DNA of 6,622 nucleotides from Planktotalea sp. (GCA_024645145.1 JAHEGL010000104.1:1-6622), one strand, 5' to 3'. Counted from the stretch's first letter, positions 1-6,622 are shown. Made by a program: numbers and translations. The notes: generated by a model from the letters alone, not told the origin.

Positions 1-817
1 GTGGCAAGCCAAGGAAAAATCGCAACGGTACGACGCAGGCTGGAAAGTTTGGCTCACCCGTGACGCGCAACATGGTTTCTACGCCTTCGGGCTCTAGACG
101 CGCCGCAAGATCGGTGACTGTGGTCACACCCGTGCGCACGCAAAGCCGTGCGAAATCACGCAGACCTCGCTCGTCACTGTCTGTCATAGAGCGGTTCAGA
201 CCCACATGCTCACCCACGGGTGTCATGGCATCTGGTCCTTTCAGCTCACCCATCGGCATACCGTCACTCCCGAGTGAAATGCCCGGGTGATTTACGCCGC
301 TTTTCATCAAACCGGCGAGTTCCAGTGCTTTTGTGTTAACATAAAGGATATGGCCGGACGCATTCATCACACCAATCGGACGCGTTGCCGATACGCTATC
401 AAGCTGCGCGCGCGTGATCGGTTTGTTATCAAGGTAAATTGGATCAAGCTGCCAGCCCGTAAGCGGCGCGTCGGGATCTTCGAGCAAGGCTTCAGCGGCC
501 GAAAGTGATGCCAGCACATCTTCAATGCTTTTGTTGCCCTTCCATGTCTTTCCGTTGGGATCCATGCGGTCAAAATAACCACAATAGACATAGCGCCAAA
601 GCGTGCCTTCCATTGTGTGCGCGTGCCCTTCAACGAGACCGGGGAAGAGCACTTTGTCCGCAAAGCGTTCATCGAGCTCATATTCACCCCATGTTGCGAT
701 CTCTTCGAGGGAGCCAACTGCCAAAATACGCCCTTCACGAATCGCTACGTGACTCGCTTCCGGTTTCTGAGGGTTCATCGTCACAATTTTTCTGGCAGAG
801 AAAACAGTCGTCTTCAT
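1..817 (-). CDS. Amidohydrolase_3 (YtcJ-like) metal-dependent hydrolase, 3' end outside window
   Basis: The frame is open from an ATG at 817-815 to the window edge and gives 272 residues, roughly the N-terminal half of a family usually about 530-600 aa long. The start is supported by GAGG seven bases upstream. Residues 1-60 form the small beta domain typical of amidohydrolases (start MKTTVFSARKIVTMNP). They lead into PGLVEGHAHTMEG at 59-71, where His65 and His67 form the HxH metal-binding pair. GWQLDPIYLDNKPITRAQLD (121-140), the segment around GHILYVNTKALELAGL (155-170) and GVTTVTD (230-236) match the Amidohydrolase_3 pattern. No signal peptide is visible, so it is probably cytoplasmic. Family members hydrolyse C-N bonds in varied amides, and the substrate here is unknown. 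Divergence from a peptide-type importer suggests that it acts on the imported compound. The family is confident, the substrate is not, and the remaining catalytic ligands lie outside the window. Confidence 0.9.
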   Translation of the reverse strand, partial: MKTTVFSARKIVTMNPQKPEASHVAIREGRILAVGSLEEIATWGEYELDERFADKVLFPGLVEGHAHTMEGTLWRYVYCGYFDRMDPNGKTWKGNKSIEDVLASLSAAEALLEDPDAPLTGWQLDPIYLDNKPITRAQLDSVSATRPIGVMNASGHILYVNTKALELAGLMKSGVNHPGISLGSDGMPMGELKGPDAMTPVGEHVGLNRSMTDSDERGLRDFARLCVRTGVTTVTDLAARLEPEGVETMLRVTGEPNFPACVVPLRFFLGLP

Positions 818-869
818 GGGAATCCCTCGTATGTCGCATCGGTTATTTTTCTTAGCGTAAGCGGGATTT

Positions 870-887
870 ATTTGTGTGCAAACAAAT
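870..887. promoter_or_regulatory. Candidate palindromic operator
   Basis: ATTTGT (870-875) and ACAAAT (882-887) form a perfect 6-bp inverted repeat around a 6-base spacer, the usual shape of a site for a dimeric repressor or activator. The right half belongs to a longer element, AACAAATTTC (881-890), which recurs inverted at 932-941. The regulator is unknown, and no regulator gene lies in the window. Confidence 0.4.
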
Positions 888-900
888 TTCTCAAATCGAT

Positions 901-943
901 GAAGTTTGTTGCTTCGCTCAAAAAAGATTCCGAAATTTGTTGC
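901..943. repeat. Direct repeats GAAGTTTGTTGC / GAAATTTGTTGC
   Basis: GAAGTTTGTTGC at 901-912 and GAAATTTGTTGC at 932-943 match at 11 of 12 positions. Their starts are 31 bases apart, close to three helical turns, so proteins bound to both would face the same side of the DNA. The first ten bases of the second copy are exactly the reverse complement of 881-890. Together with the palindrome at 870-887 this makes a multi-site array, best explained as a cooperative operator. That function is inferred from spacing and position only. Confidence 0.45.
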
Positions 944-1009
944 CCTGAGGGAAATACGACGTTTAGGCTGATCCCACAATAAGCAAGCCTGCCAACAGGT
1001 TCCACAAAC

Positions 1010-1015
1010 AAGGAG
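1010..1015 (+). promoter_or_regulatory. Ribosome-binding site of the binding-protein gene
   Basis: AAGGAG lies five bases before the ATG at 1021. It is a near-consensus Shine-Dalgarno sequence and fixes this start, as expected for the highest-expressed component of an ABC importer. Confidence 0.8.
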
Positions 1016-1020
1016 TTAAA

Positions 1021-2592
1021 ATGAAACACTTGATCAAAGGCATCGTCGCAAGCGTCGCGCTATCCGCAGTCATGGCGACGGGCGTGATTGCCGAAGGGCA
1101 CAAGACAGGCGGCACGCTTGTCACGGTGCTTGGTAGCAACGTCCGTAATCTCAACTCTGCGGTTCAATCTGGGATCGTCACGGGGTACCCAGGTGCACAG
1201 CTTTTCGCCTCGCCCATGCGCTATGACGAAAATTGGGAACCGCAGCCCTATCTTGCCGAAAGCTGGAATGTTTCAGACGATGGTCTGACGGTCACTTTGA
1301 ACTTGGTGAAAAACGCCAAATTCCACGACGGTGCGCCGATCACATCAGAGGACATCGCATTTTCTGTCGACGTAATCAAAGCGAACCACCCGTTCAAATC
1401 CATGTTTGCGCCAGTCGAGAGCGTCGATACGCCTGACGCACACACAGCTGTTTTGAACCTCAGCAAGCCGCACCCGGCGTTGATGCTTGCGATGTCTGGT
1501 CAGCTGATGTCGATTCTTCCGAAGCACATCTATGGCGATGGCGAAATCACGGATGTGAAAACCCACCCGCGCAACAACGAAAATGTTGTAGGTTCTGGTC
1601 CGTTCAAGCTCGTTGAGTTCAAGAATGGTGAGCATGTTATCCTAGAGCGTTTTGATGACTTCTTCATCGAAGGCCGCCCATATCTTGATCGTATCGTGAT
1701 GCGCATCATCACCGACCCGGCAGCGCGCGCGATTGCGTATGAAAACGGCGAAATCCACATGGGCGCATTTGAATCGCTCCCACGGATCATCAATCGCTTG
1801 AAGAAAGTGGATTCGCTCACTGTCACGCCAGACGGCTACGGTGCGATCGGTCCGATTGACTGGCTTGCGATGAACACCGCCAAAGGCCCGCTGTCTGATG
1901 TGCGCGTGCGCAAAGCGATCGCTTACGCTGTGGACAAAAACTTCATCCACAAAGCGCTGATGCAAGGCACAGCTGCTGACAGTACATCGGGCATTCACCC
2001 AGACAGCCCGTTCTATGCGGCGCAAGAGGGCTATGATGTTGATCTCGAAAAGTCGGCAGCATTGCTTGATGAAGCTGGTTTCCCTGTCAAAGATGGTTCG
2101 CGCATGTCACTGACCATCGATTTCGGCTGGCCCGGCGTGAAGCCGCAAGTTGAATATGTCAAAGCGGCTTTGAAAAAGGTGAACATCGACGTTGAAGTAC
2201 GCGCCTCTGCTGACTTCCCGACTTGGGCAAAGAAGATGGGGACAGGCGATTTTGATATGTCTTGGGACACAGTCTTTAACTGGGGCGATCCGGTTATTGG
2301 TGTACACCGCACCTACGACAGCACGAATATCCTCAAAGGTGTTTGGTCTAACACGCAAAGCTATTCCAACGCGCGTGTGGATGAGTTGATGGCGATGGCC
2401 GCTGTTGAAACAGACGTTGAAAAGCGCAAAGCGCTCTATGCAGAGTTTCAGGAAATCATCGCAGATGAGCTTCCAGTGTATCACACCAATACTCTGCCCT
2501 ATCACACGGTCTTTAATGACAAAGTGAAGAATGCTCCGATGGGCATTTGGGGTACGTCCACGCCAATCGATACTGTTTGGCTCGACGAGTAA
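1021..2592 (+). CDS. Periplasmic family 5 substrate-binding protein of a peptide/nickel-type ABC importer
   Basis: This 523-residue protein has the normal length for SBP_bac_5 (DppA/OppA-like) proteins, which capture a ligand in the periplasm and deliver it to the permeases. Residues 1-24 are a Sec signal peptide: a Lys-containing start, a hydrophobic core, and likely cleavage after VIA24. No lipobox cysteine is present, so the mature protein should be soluble. Family signatures are YLAESWNVSDDGLTVTLNL (77-95) with FHDGAPITSEDIAFS (101-115), VGSGPFKLVEF (190-200), and LSDVRVRKAIAYAVDKNFI (291-309). It is the first gene of the importer operon, preceded by a strong ribosome-binding site and followed by a stem-loop before the permease genes. 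The family binds peptides, opines, nickel chelates, glutathione and sugars, so the ligand cannot be assigned. The nearby amidohydrolase hints at an amide or peptide-like compound. Confidence 0.95.
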   Translation: MKHLIKGIVASVALSAVMATGVIAEGHKTGGTLVTVLGSNVRNLNSAVQSGIVTGYPGAQLFASPMRYDENWEPQPYLAESWNVSDDGLTVTLNLVKNAKFHDGAPITSEDIAFSVDVIKANHPFKSMFAPVESVDTPDAHTAVLNLSKPHPALMLAMSGQLMSILPKHIYGDGEITDVKTHPRNNENVVGSGPFKLVEFKNGEHVILERFDDFFIEGRPYLDRIVMRIITDPAARAIAYENGEIHMGAFESLPRIINRLKKVDSLTVTPDGYGAIGPIDWLAMNTAKGPLSDVRVRKAIAYAVDKNFIHKALMQGTAADSTSGIHPDSPFYAAQEGYDVDLEKSAALLDEAGFPVKDGSRMSLTIDFGWPGVKPQVEYVKAALKKVNIDVEVRASADFPTWAKKMGTGDFDMSWDTVFNWGDPVIGVHRTYDSTNILKGVWSNTQSYSNARVDELMAMAAVETDVEKRKALYAEFQEIIADELPVYHTNTLPYHTVFNDKVKNAPMGIWGTSTPIDTVWLDE

Positions 2593-2601
2593 ACACATCT
2601 T

Positions 2602-2629
2602 TCAGAGCGCAGCCTGCGTTGCGCTCTGA
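2602..2629 (+). terminator. Intercistronic stem-loop after the binding-protein gene
   Basis: TCAGAGCGCA (2602-2611) and TGCGCTCTGA (2620-2629) are perfect 10-bp complementary arms around an 8-base loop. A small CGCT-TTCT-AGCG hairpin follows at 2631-2642. There is no strong T run after the stem, so a full intrinsic terminator is unlikely. Hairpins at this place in ABC importer operons commonly protect the upstream mRNA or cause partial termination, raising binding-protein levels above permease levels. That role is inferred here from position and structure. Confidence 0.6.
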
Positions 2630-2680
2630 TCGCTTTCTAGCGAACTGCTGACAATTTTCCGTTCAAATTCAGGGGCCAAC

Positions 2681-3658
2681 ATGCAGGTTTTGCAAAGTTT
2701 CGCGATTCGCGCAGGATATGCAGTGATCTTGTTAGTTGCAGTCTTAGTTTTGAACTTCTCTATGATGCATCTCGCGCCCGGTGACGTTGCTGATACGATA
2801 AGCCAAAGCATGGGCGGTGCAGATCAGGAATTGCTCGATCAAATCCGCGCAGATTATGGGCTGGACCAACCCTTCTACATTCAGCTCGGACGTTACATCG
2901 GTGGTGTCTTGCAGTTTGATCTGGGGTTTTCGTTCTTTTACAATCAGCCGGTGACCGAACTAATCCTTCAGCGGTTACCAGCGACGCTCCTTCTCGTTAT
3001 CACGGCACAACTTCTGGCACTGTTTATCGGTGTAATTATGGGTGTTGTGTCAGCCCGAAAGCCCAACGGCATCCTAAGCCATTTCGTGACATTCCTTGCA
3101 CTCTTTGGCTACGCAGCACCTGTTTTCTGGACAGGTATTTTGCTGCTCATCGCCTTTTCACTCAAAGTACAATGGTTTCCAGTCGCGGGCATGCAAGATG
3201 TCACGATTGAGGGCGGTTTCTGGGCCCACTTTGTCGATGTTGCGCGTCACATGGTGCTTCCTGTTATTACGCTTGGCTCCCTTTTCCTCGCTCTGTATTC
3301 GCGTTTGGCGCGCGCCACGATGATGGAAACGCTTGGCTCTGATTTCGTGCGCACGGCCAAAGCCAAAGGGCTCTCGACCAACCAAGTCGTTTATAAACAC
3401 GCGCTTAAAAATTCACTGTCTCCGGTGATTACGCTTGCGGGTTTGCAGTTTTCGGCGGTGATTTCGGGTGCGGTTTTGGTTGAAGCGGTCTTTAGCTGGC
3501 CGGGTCTTGGGACTTTGGCATTCCAATCCATCATTGCGCGTGATACGCCAACGATCCTTGGCATTTTATTCTTTTCTGCATTGGTCGTTATTGTGGGCAA
3601 CCTGTTGACGGACCTTGCTTTGCGGCTCGTTGATCCGCGTGTAGGAGGCAAAGGATGA
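2681..3658 (+). CDS. ABC importer permease, DppB/OppB type
   Basis: This 325-residue inner-membrane protein is one half of the translocation channel. Hydrophobic segments lie at about 10-30, 100-123, 133-160, 190-207, 253-272 and 290-313, the six-helix plan of DppB-like permeases. The N-terminal helix is followed by the family segment HLAPGD (30-35) and a periplasmic part containing YGLDQPFYIQ (59-68). The cytoplasmic EAA loop, which couples to the ATPase, is DFVRTAKAKGLSTNQVVYKH (221-240) followed by ALKN (241-244). The C-terminus ends with the typical LVDPRV (316-321). AGGGG at 2671-2675 lies five bases before the ATG. Its last codons overlap the next permease start (ATGA), indicating translational coupling. 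The family is certain; the transported substrate is not visible. Confidence 0.96.
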   Translation: MQVLQSFAIRAGYAVILLVAVLVLNFSMMHLAPGDVADTISQSMGGADQELLDQIRADYGLDQPFYIQLGRYIGGVLQFDLGFSFFYNQPVTELILQRLPATLLLVITAQLLALFIGVIMGVVSARKPNGILSHFVTFLALFGYAAPVFWTGILLLIAFSLKVQWFPVAGMQDVTIEGGFWAHFVDVARHMVLPVITLGSLFLALYSRLARATMMETLGSDFVRTAKAKGLSTNQVVYKHALKNSLSPVITLAGLQFSAVISGAVLVEAVFSWPGLGTLAFQSIIARDTPTILGILFFSALVVIVGNLLTDLALRLVDPRVGGKG

Positions 3659-4533
3659 GCCTGATCGATCCACAAGATACACTACCACCAGCAAGATCAC
3701 CTTTGTCAGAGGCTTGGGAAATGTTTCGCGGCAACACTGCTGCGATGTTCGCGCTGATCGTCCTCGGACTCATCATGCTGTGCGCTATTTTTGGGCCTTG
3801 GATTTATCCAACCGACCCTTTTGACATGGTATGGGCACCGTTTTCACCACCCGGCGTCGATGGGTTCCTTTTGGGCACGGACTATTTAGGACGCGACCTT
3901 TTGGCGGCACTGATCCACGGGTCGCGCGTGTCGATCGTTATTGGCCTCGCTGCCGCCAGCGTCTCTATCGTGATTGGTGTGACTGTTGGGGCTTTGGCTG
4001 GGTTTTACCGCGGCTGGGTCGAAGAGCTCTTAATGCGCATCACGGAATTCTTCCAAGTGCTGCCAACTTTGCTTTTCTCCATGGTAATTGTCGCACTCTT
4101 TGGCGCATCACTGCCGATGATCACACTTGCCATCGGAGTCGTAAGCTGGACCGCGGTGGCGCGCGTCACACGTTCCGAGTTTTTGCGCATAAGAGAGCTG
4201 GAATATGTCATGGCTTCACGCGCATCAGGAGCCACGAACAGCAAGTTGATGTTTCGCGTGATCCTGCCCAACGCGTTGCCTCCTATTATCGTGCAAGCGG
4301 CGTTGATGGTGGGGTCAGCGATCTTGTTTGAAGCAGGGCTGTCCTTTCTTGGATTGACCGATCCGAACGTCGTCAGTTGGGGGCAGGTCATCGGCTCAAA
4401 CCGTCAATATATCCTTGATGCGAGCTACACTGTCACGATTCCCGGCCTTGCTATTTTCGTGACCGTATTGTGCATCTCCCTTGTTGGTGATGGTCTCAAT
4501 GACGCGCTCAACCCTAAACTGAGGTCGCGCTAA
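3655..4533 (+). CDS. ABC importer permease, DppC/OppC type
   Basis: This 292-residue inner-membrane permease pairs with the DppB-like protein. After a short cytoplasmic N-terminus, helix 1 covers about 29-51. The DppC hallmark LLGTDYLGRDLLAALIHGSR occupies 72-91, followed by helices at about 92-117, 136-162, 208-230 and 260-280. The EAA loop is EYVMASRASGATNSKLMFRV (183-202) continuing to ILPN (203-206), and the C-terminal GDGLNDALNPKLR (278-290) is characteristic. TAGGAGG at 3642-3648, inside the upstream gene and six bases before the ATG, fixes the start. The gene overlaps its upstream neighbour by four bases (ATGA) and its downstream neighbour by one base (TAATG), so all three are translated from one message. 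Confidence 0.96.
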   Translation: MSLIDPQDTLPPARSPLSEAWEMFRGNTAAMFALIVLGLIMLCAIFGPWIYPTDPFDMVWAPFSPPGVDGFLLGTDYLGRDLLAALIHGSRVSIVIGLAAASVSIVIGVTVGALAGFYRGWVEELLMRITEFFQVLPTLLFSMVIVALFGASLPMITLAIGVVSWTAVARVTRSEFLRIRELEYVMASRASGATNSKLMFRVILPNALPPIIVQAALMVGSAILFEAGLSFLGLTDPNVVSWGQVIGSNRQYILDASYTVTIPGLAIFVTVLCISLVGDGLNDALNPKLRSR

Positions 4534-5516
4534 TGGCTTTGCTGAGTGTTAAAAACCTGCGGATCGAGATTAAAACACGCGCAGGGGTCGCACCCGTCAT
4601 TGATGATCTTTCATTTGATCTTGAAGCGGGCGAAAGCCTGAGCTTTGTGGGTGAATCGGGCTGTGGTAAATCGATGACCGCTCTCGCGCTGATGGGACTT
4701 TTGCCTGAAGGCGTGGGGAGTGTTGCCGCTGGCTCCATTACGTTTGATGGCGAAGAACTGACGACAGCAACTGAAACACGTTTGCGCGAAATACGCGGAA
4801 ATGACATTTCGATGATCTTCCAAGAACCTATGACCTCGCTTAATCCGCTTTACACGATTGGTGAGCAAATAGCCGAAGTGCTGCGCGCGCATCAAAACCT
4901 GTCACGCAAAGCGGCTTGGAACCAAGCGATTGAACTGCTTGATGCGGTGCGGATCCCCAATGCAAAGGCGCGGGTGAACGACTACCCGTTCCAGATGTCG
5001 GGGGGACAACGCCAGCGCGTTATGATCGCCATTGCGCTTGCCTGTCAGCCAAAAATACTGATCGCAGATGAGCCAACAACAGCCCTTGATGTCACGGTGC
5101 AAGCCCAGATTTTTGATTTGTTGCAAGACATGCGACGTCAAACTGGCAGCTCAATTATCCTGATCACACACGATATGGGTGCTGTCGCTGAAATGGCTGA
5201 ACGTATGATTGTTATGTATGCGGGGCGCAAAGCCGAGCTTGGCCCAGTCGAGGATGTTATCGCACATCCGCGTCATCCTTATACGGCAGGTCTGATTTCT
5301 TGCGTGCCACACATCCTCTCCACGCTTACAGAAGAACGCGAAGAATTGGTTGAGGTGCCGGGCATTGTTCCAGCGCTTAACGACTTTGGCAAAGATAGCT
5401 GTCTATTCGCGTCTCGTTGCCAACAAGCGCAAGCGCAATGCTTGGAAGCACGCCCGCCAGAAATAGAATTCGGACCAGAGCATCAATCCGCCTGCTGGCG
5501 TGCGCAGGAGTTGTGA
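4533..5516 (+). CDS. ABC importer ATPase, DppD/OppD type
   Basis: This 327-residue cytoplasmic ATPase powers the importer with its DppF-like partner. All nucleotide-binding motifs are intact: Walker A GESGCGKS (40-47), Q-loop Gln97, signature MSGGQ (155-159), Walker B ILIADEP (175-181, catalytic Glu180), D-loop ALD (184-186) and switch His213. The C-terminal oligopeptide/dipeptide extension begins around HPRHPYTAGL (245-254) and contains Cys290, Cys296, Cys303 and Cys321. This is the four-cysteine arrangement that binds a [4Fe-4S] cluster in structurally studied DppD-type ATPases; cluster binding here is inferred. The ATG shares its A with the preceding TAA stop, and GAGG lies eight bases upstream. 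The complete motif set indicates an active enzyme. Confidence 0.96.
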   Translation: MALLSVKNLRIEIKTRAGVAPVIDDLSFDLEAGESLSFVGESGCGKSMTALALMGLLPEGVGSVAAGSITFDGEELTTATETRLREIRGNDISMIFQEPMTSLNPLYTIGEQIAEVLRAHQNLSRKAAWNQAIELLDAVRIPNAKARVNDYPFQMSGGQRQRVMIAIALACQPKILIADEPTTALDVTVQAQIFDLLQDMRRQTGSSIILITHDMGAVAEMAERMIVMYAGRKAELGPVEDVIAHPRHPYTAGLISCVPHILSTLTEEREELVEVPGIVPALNDFGKDSCLFASRCQQAQAQCLEARPPEIEFGPEHQSACWRAQEL

Positions 5517-5517
5517 G

Positions 5518-6489
5518 ATGAGCGAAGACTCCCTTTTAAACGTTGAAGACCTCGTCGTTCGGTTCGCCGTGAAACGCGGCCGAGGTTTTGGCAAGAACGC
5601 ATACCTTCATGCCGTGGATAACGTGAATTTCACCGTAAAACGCGGTGAAACGCTAGCGATCGTTGGTGAATCCGGCTCTGGAAAAACAACCGCTGCGCTT
5701 GCAGTTGCGCGCCTTGTGACAAGCTATCAAGGCAAGGTGGAGCTTAATGGGACCGACCTTCTGCACCTAAGCGATGAAGACTTGCGCCAAGCGCGGGCAA
5801 AGGTGCAGTTCATCTTTCAGGACCCATATTCATCGCTCAACCCGCGTTTGCGCGCCAGCGACATTGTGCGTGAACCGATGGACAGTCTTGGCAACATGAC
5901 CGAGACGGAGAAGTCCGAGCGCATCGATTTTCTTTTTGAAGCTGTGGGACTGCGGCCAGAGCAGCAGCGTTTGTTCCCTCATCAGTTTTCCGGTGGTCAA
6001 AGGCAGCGTATCGGAATCGCGCGCGCCTTGGCGACGCAGCCTGATGTAATTATCTGTGATGAGCCTGTCTCGGCGCTCGATGTTGCGGTGCAAGCGCAAA
6101 TCCTAAATCTGCTGCGCAAGCTGCAGAAAGACTTTGGCCTAACTTATCTGTTCATCAGCCATGACCTTGGTGTCGTGCAGCACATGTGCGACTCGATTGC
6201 TGTGATGTATATGGGCAAAATCGTCGAATACGGCCCGCGCCTAGATATCTTCAACGCACCACAACATCCCTACACCCAAGCCCTGCTGTCTGCCGTACCC
6301 TCCGTCGACAAGGCACGTCGCGCCAAGAGCAAGCGCATATTGATCCCGGGTGATCCGCCTGATCCCGTCAATTTGCCGGATGGGTGTCGCTTTGCAAATC
6401 GTTGCCCTGCTGCACAGGATATTTGTCGCCGCGACGAGCCAGAACTCGACAATGGCGTCGCCTGTCATTTCCCCGGTGCAAAGCTATAA
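5518..6489 (+). CDS. ABC importer ATPase, DppF/OppF type
   Basis: This 323-residue cytoplasmic ATPase pairs with the DppD-like subunit. Its motifs are complete: Walker A GESGSGKT (50-57), Q-loop Gln101 in FQDPYSSLNPR (100-110, a DppF/OppF hallmark), signature FSGGQ (157-161), Walker B DVIICDEP (176-183, catalytic Glu182), D-loop ALD and switch His215. The C-terminal extension starts near PQHPYTQALL (248-257) and has cysteines at 290, 296, 303 and 316, resembling the iron-sulfur site of the partner. I chose the ATG at 5518 over an in-frame GTG at 5500 because AGGAG at 5506-5510 is correctly placed seven bases before the ATG and would lie inside the longer version. One base separates it from the preceding stop. 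It is the last intact gene of the operon. Confidence 0.96.
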   Translation: MSEDSLLNVEDLVVRFAVKRGRGFGKNAYLHAVDNVNFTVKRGETLAIVGESGSGKTTAALAVARLVTSYQGKVELNGTDLLHLSDEDLRQARAKVQFIFQDPYSSLNPRLRASDIVREPMDSLGNMTETEKSERIDFLFEAVGLRPEQQRLFPHQFSGGQRQRIGIARALATQPDVIICDEPVSALDVAVQAQILNLLRKLQKDFGLTYLFISHDLGVVQHMCDSIAVMYMGKIVEYGPRLDIFNAPQHPYTQALLSAVPSVDKARRAKSKRILIPGDPPDPVNLPDGCRFANRCPAAQDICRRDEPELDNGVACHFPGAKL

Positions 6490-6492
6490 CTC

Positions 6493-6622
6493 ATACCGCG
6501 CGTTGCTGTCTTTTTGCGGGCTGTAAATGTTGGTGGGACGGGCAAGCTTCCTATGCAAGTGCTGCGCGATCTCTGCACGCAACTTGGGTTTGAAAACGTC
6601 CAAACGTAAGTCGCAAGCGGGA
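6493..6622 (+). pseudogene. Probable DUF1697 family pseudogene, N-terminal part
   Basis: Four bases after the DppF-like stop, the same frame reads IPRVAVFLRAVNVGG, then TGKLPMQVLRDLCTQLGFEN, then VQT, a stop, and VASG to the window edge. This closely resembles the start of DUF1697 proteins: a short strand, RAVNVGGTGKLPM, a helix, then VxTYxASGN. Two defects are visible. The codon where the initiator is expected (6493-6495) is ATA rather than ATG, with no good ribosome-binding site before it. The expected Tyr codon at 6607-6609 is TAA. Each is one substitution from a working codon, so the gene looks recently inactivated, unless there are sequence errors. The rest lies outside the window. DUF1697 has no well-established function, and I see no functional link to the importer. 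Confidence 0.6.

Larger units (their letters stand above)
818..1020. promoter_or_regulatory. Divergent intergenic control region
   Basis: This 203-base gap separates the starts of the leftward amidohydrolase and the rightward binding-protein gene, so it must carry the promoters for both unless one is read from farther away. It is more A/T-rich than the flanking genes and contains a cluster of related TTTGTTGC-type motifs between 870 and 943 (listed separately), plus a short palindrome CCCTGAGGG at 943-951. I could not assign convincing -35/-10 boxes with normal spacing, so no promoter position is claimed. No small ORF with a good ribosome-binding site is seen in it. Co-regulation of the two transcripts is inferred from this arrangement. 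Confidence 0.7.

Noticed and set aside
505..982. Two + strand open frames of 116 and 121 codons (505-855 and 617-982).
   Set aside because: They are antisense to the amidohydrolase, whose translation is clearly a real enzyme. They show no domain signal or ribosome-binding site.
901..985. Possible sigma-70 promoter using TTGTTG or TTGCCC as -35.
   Set aside because: No acceptable -10 hexamer is found 16-18 bases downstream of any of these, so no promoter boxes are claimed.
1021..2592. Assigning the importer to nickel, dipeptide or glutathione uptake.
   Set aside because: Family 5 binding proteins have very varied ligands, and no residue pattern I can read decides among them. Gene symbols such as dppA or nikA would overstate the evidence.
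1530..2598. Long - strand open frames opposite the binding-protein gene.
   Set aside because: They are shadows produced by the codon bias of the sense gene; their translations show no recognisable motifs.
5500..5517. GTG start six codons upstream for the DppF-like ATPase.
   Set aside because: The correctly spaced AGGAG (5506-5510) would be inside that version, and the extra residues MRRSCE have no family resemblance. The ATG at 5518 is better supported.
6484..6622. A - strand frame open from the right edge to a TAG at 6486-6484, giving a plausible-looking 45-residue C-terminus of a convergent gene.
   Set aside because: It is antisense to the DUF1697-like + frame, whose RAVNVGGTGKLPM block is a much stronger family signal. 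It also overlaps the DppF-like stop, and I recognise no family in it.

Overview
The window holds one compact locus: a complete five-gene peptide/nickel-type (Dpp/Opp family) ABC importer on the + strand, with a divergently transcribed amidohydrolase on the - strand that runs off the left edge. The last 130 bases look like the broken 5' end of a DUF1697 gene. Moderate G+C, tight ATGA/TAATG gene junctions and the protein style suggest an alphaproteobacterium, plausibly Rhodobacteraceae (roseobacter group). That placement is inferred from general appearance and has not been confirmed by a search.

Layout. Bases 1-817 (-): N-terminal 272 residues of a YtcJ-like Amidohydrolase_3 enzyme. Bases 818-1020: divergent intergenic region with a family of repeated TTTGTTGC-type motifs in both orientations, probably a shared operator. 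Bases 1021-2592 (+): periplasmic family 5 substrate-binding protein with a Sec signal peptide. Bases 2593-2680: a gap with a perfect 10-bp stem-loop that probably sets the ratio of binding protein to transporter. Bases 2681-3658 and 3655-4533: the two inner-membrane permeases. Bases 4533-5516 and 5518-6489: the two ATPases, each with a four-cysteine C-terminal region. From about 6493 onward: a recognisable DUF1697 N-terminus with ATA where the start codon should be and an in-frame TAA.

How it works together. The binding protein captures a ligand in the periplasm, the permease pair forms the channel, and the ATPase pair drives uptake. The divergent amidohydrolase shares the control region and is a good candidate for hydrolysing the imported compound in the cytoplasm, so the locus reads as an uptake-and-hydrolysis unit for an amide or peptide-like molecule. 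The ligand cannot be read from the sequence. I see no wholly new system. The points most worth checking are the repeated intergenic operator, the transporter-hydrolase partnership, and the DUF1697 remnant.
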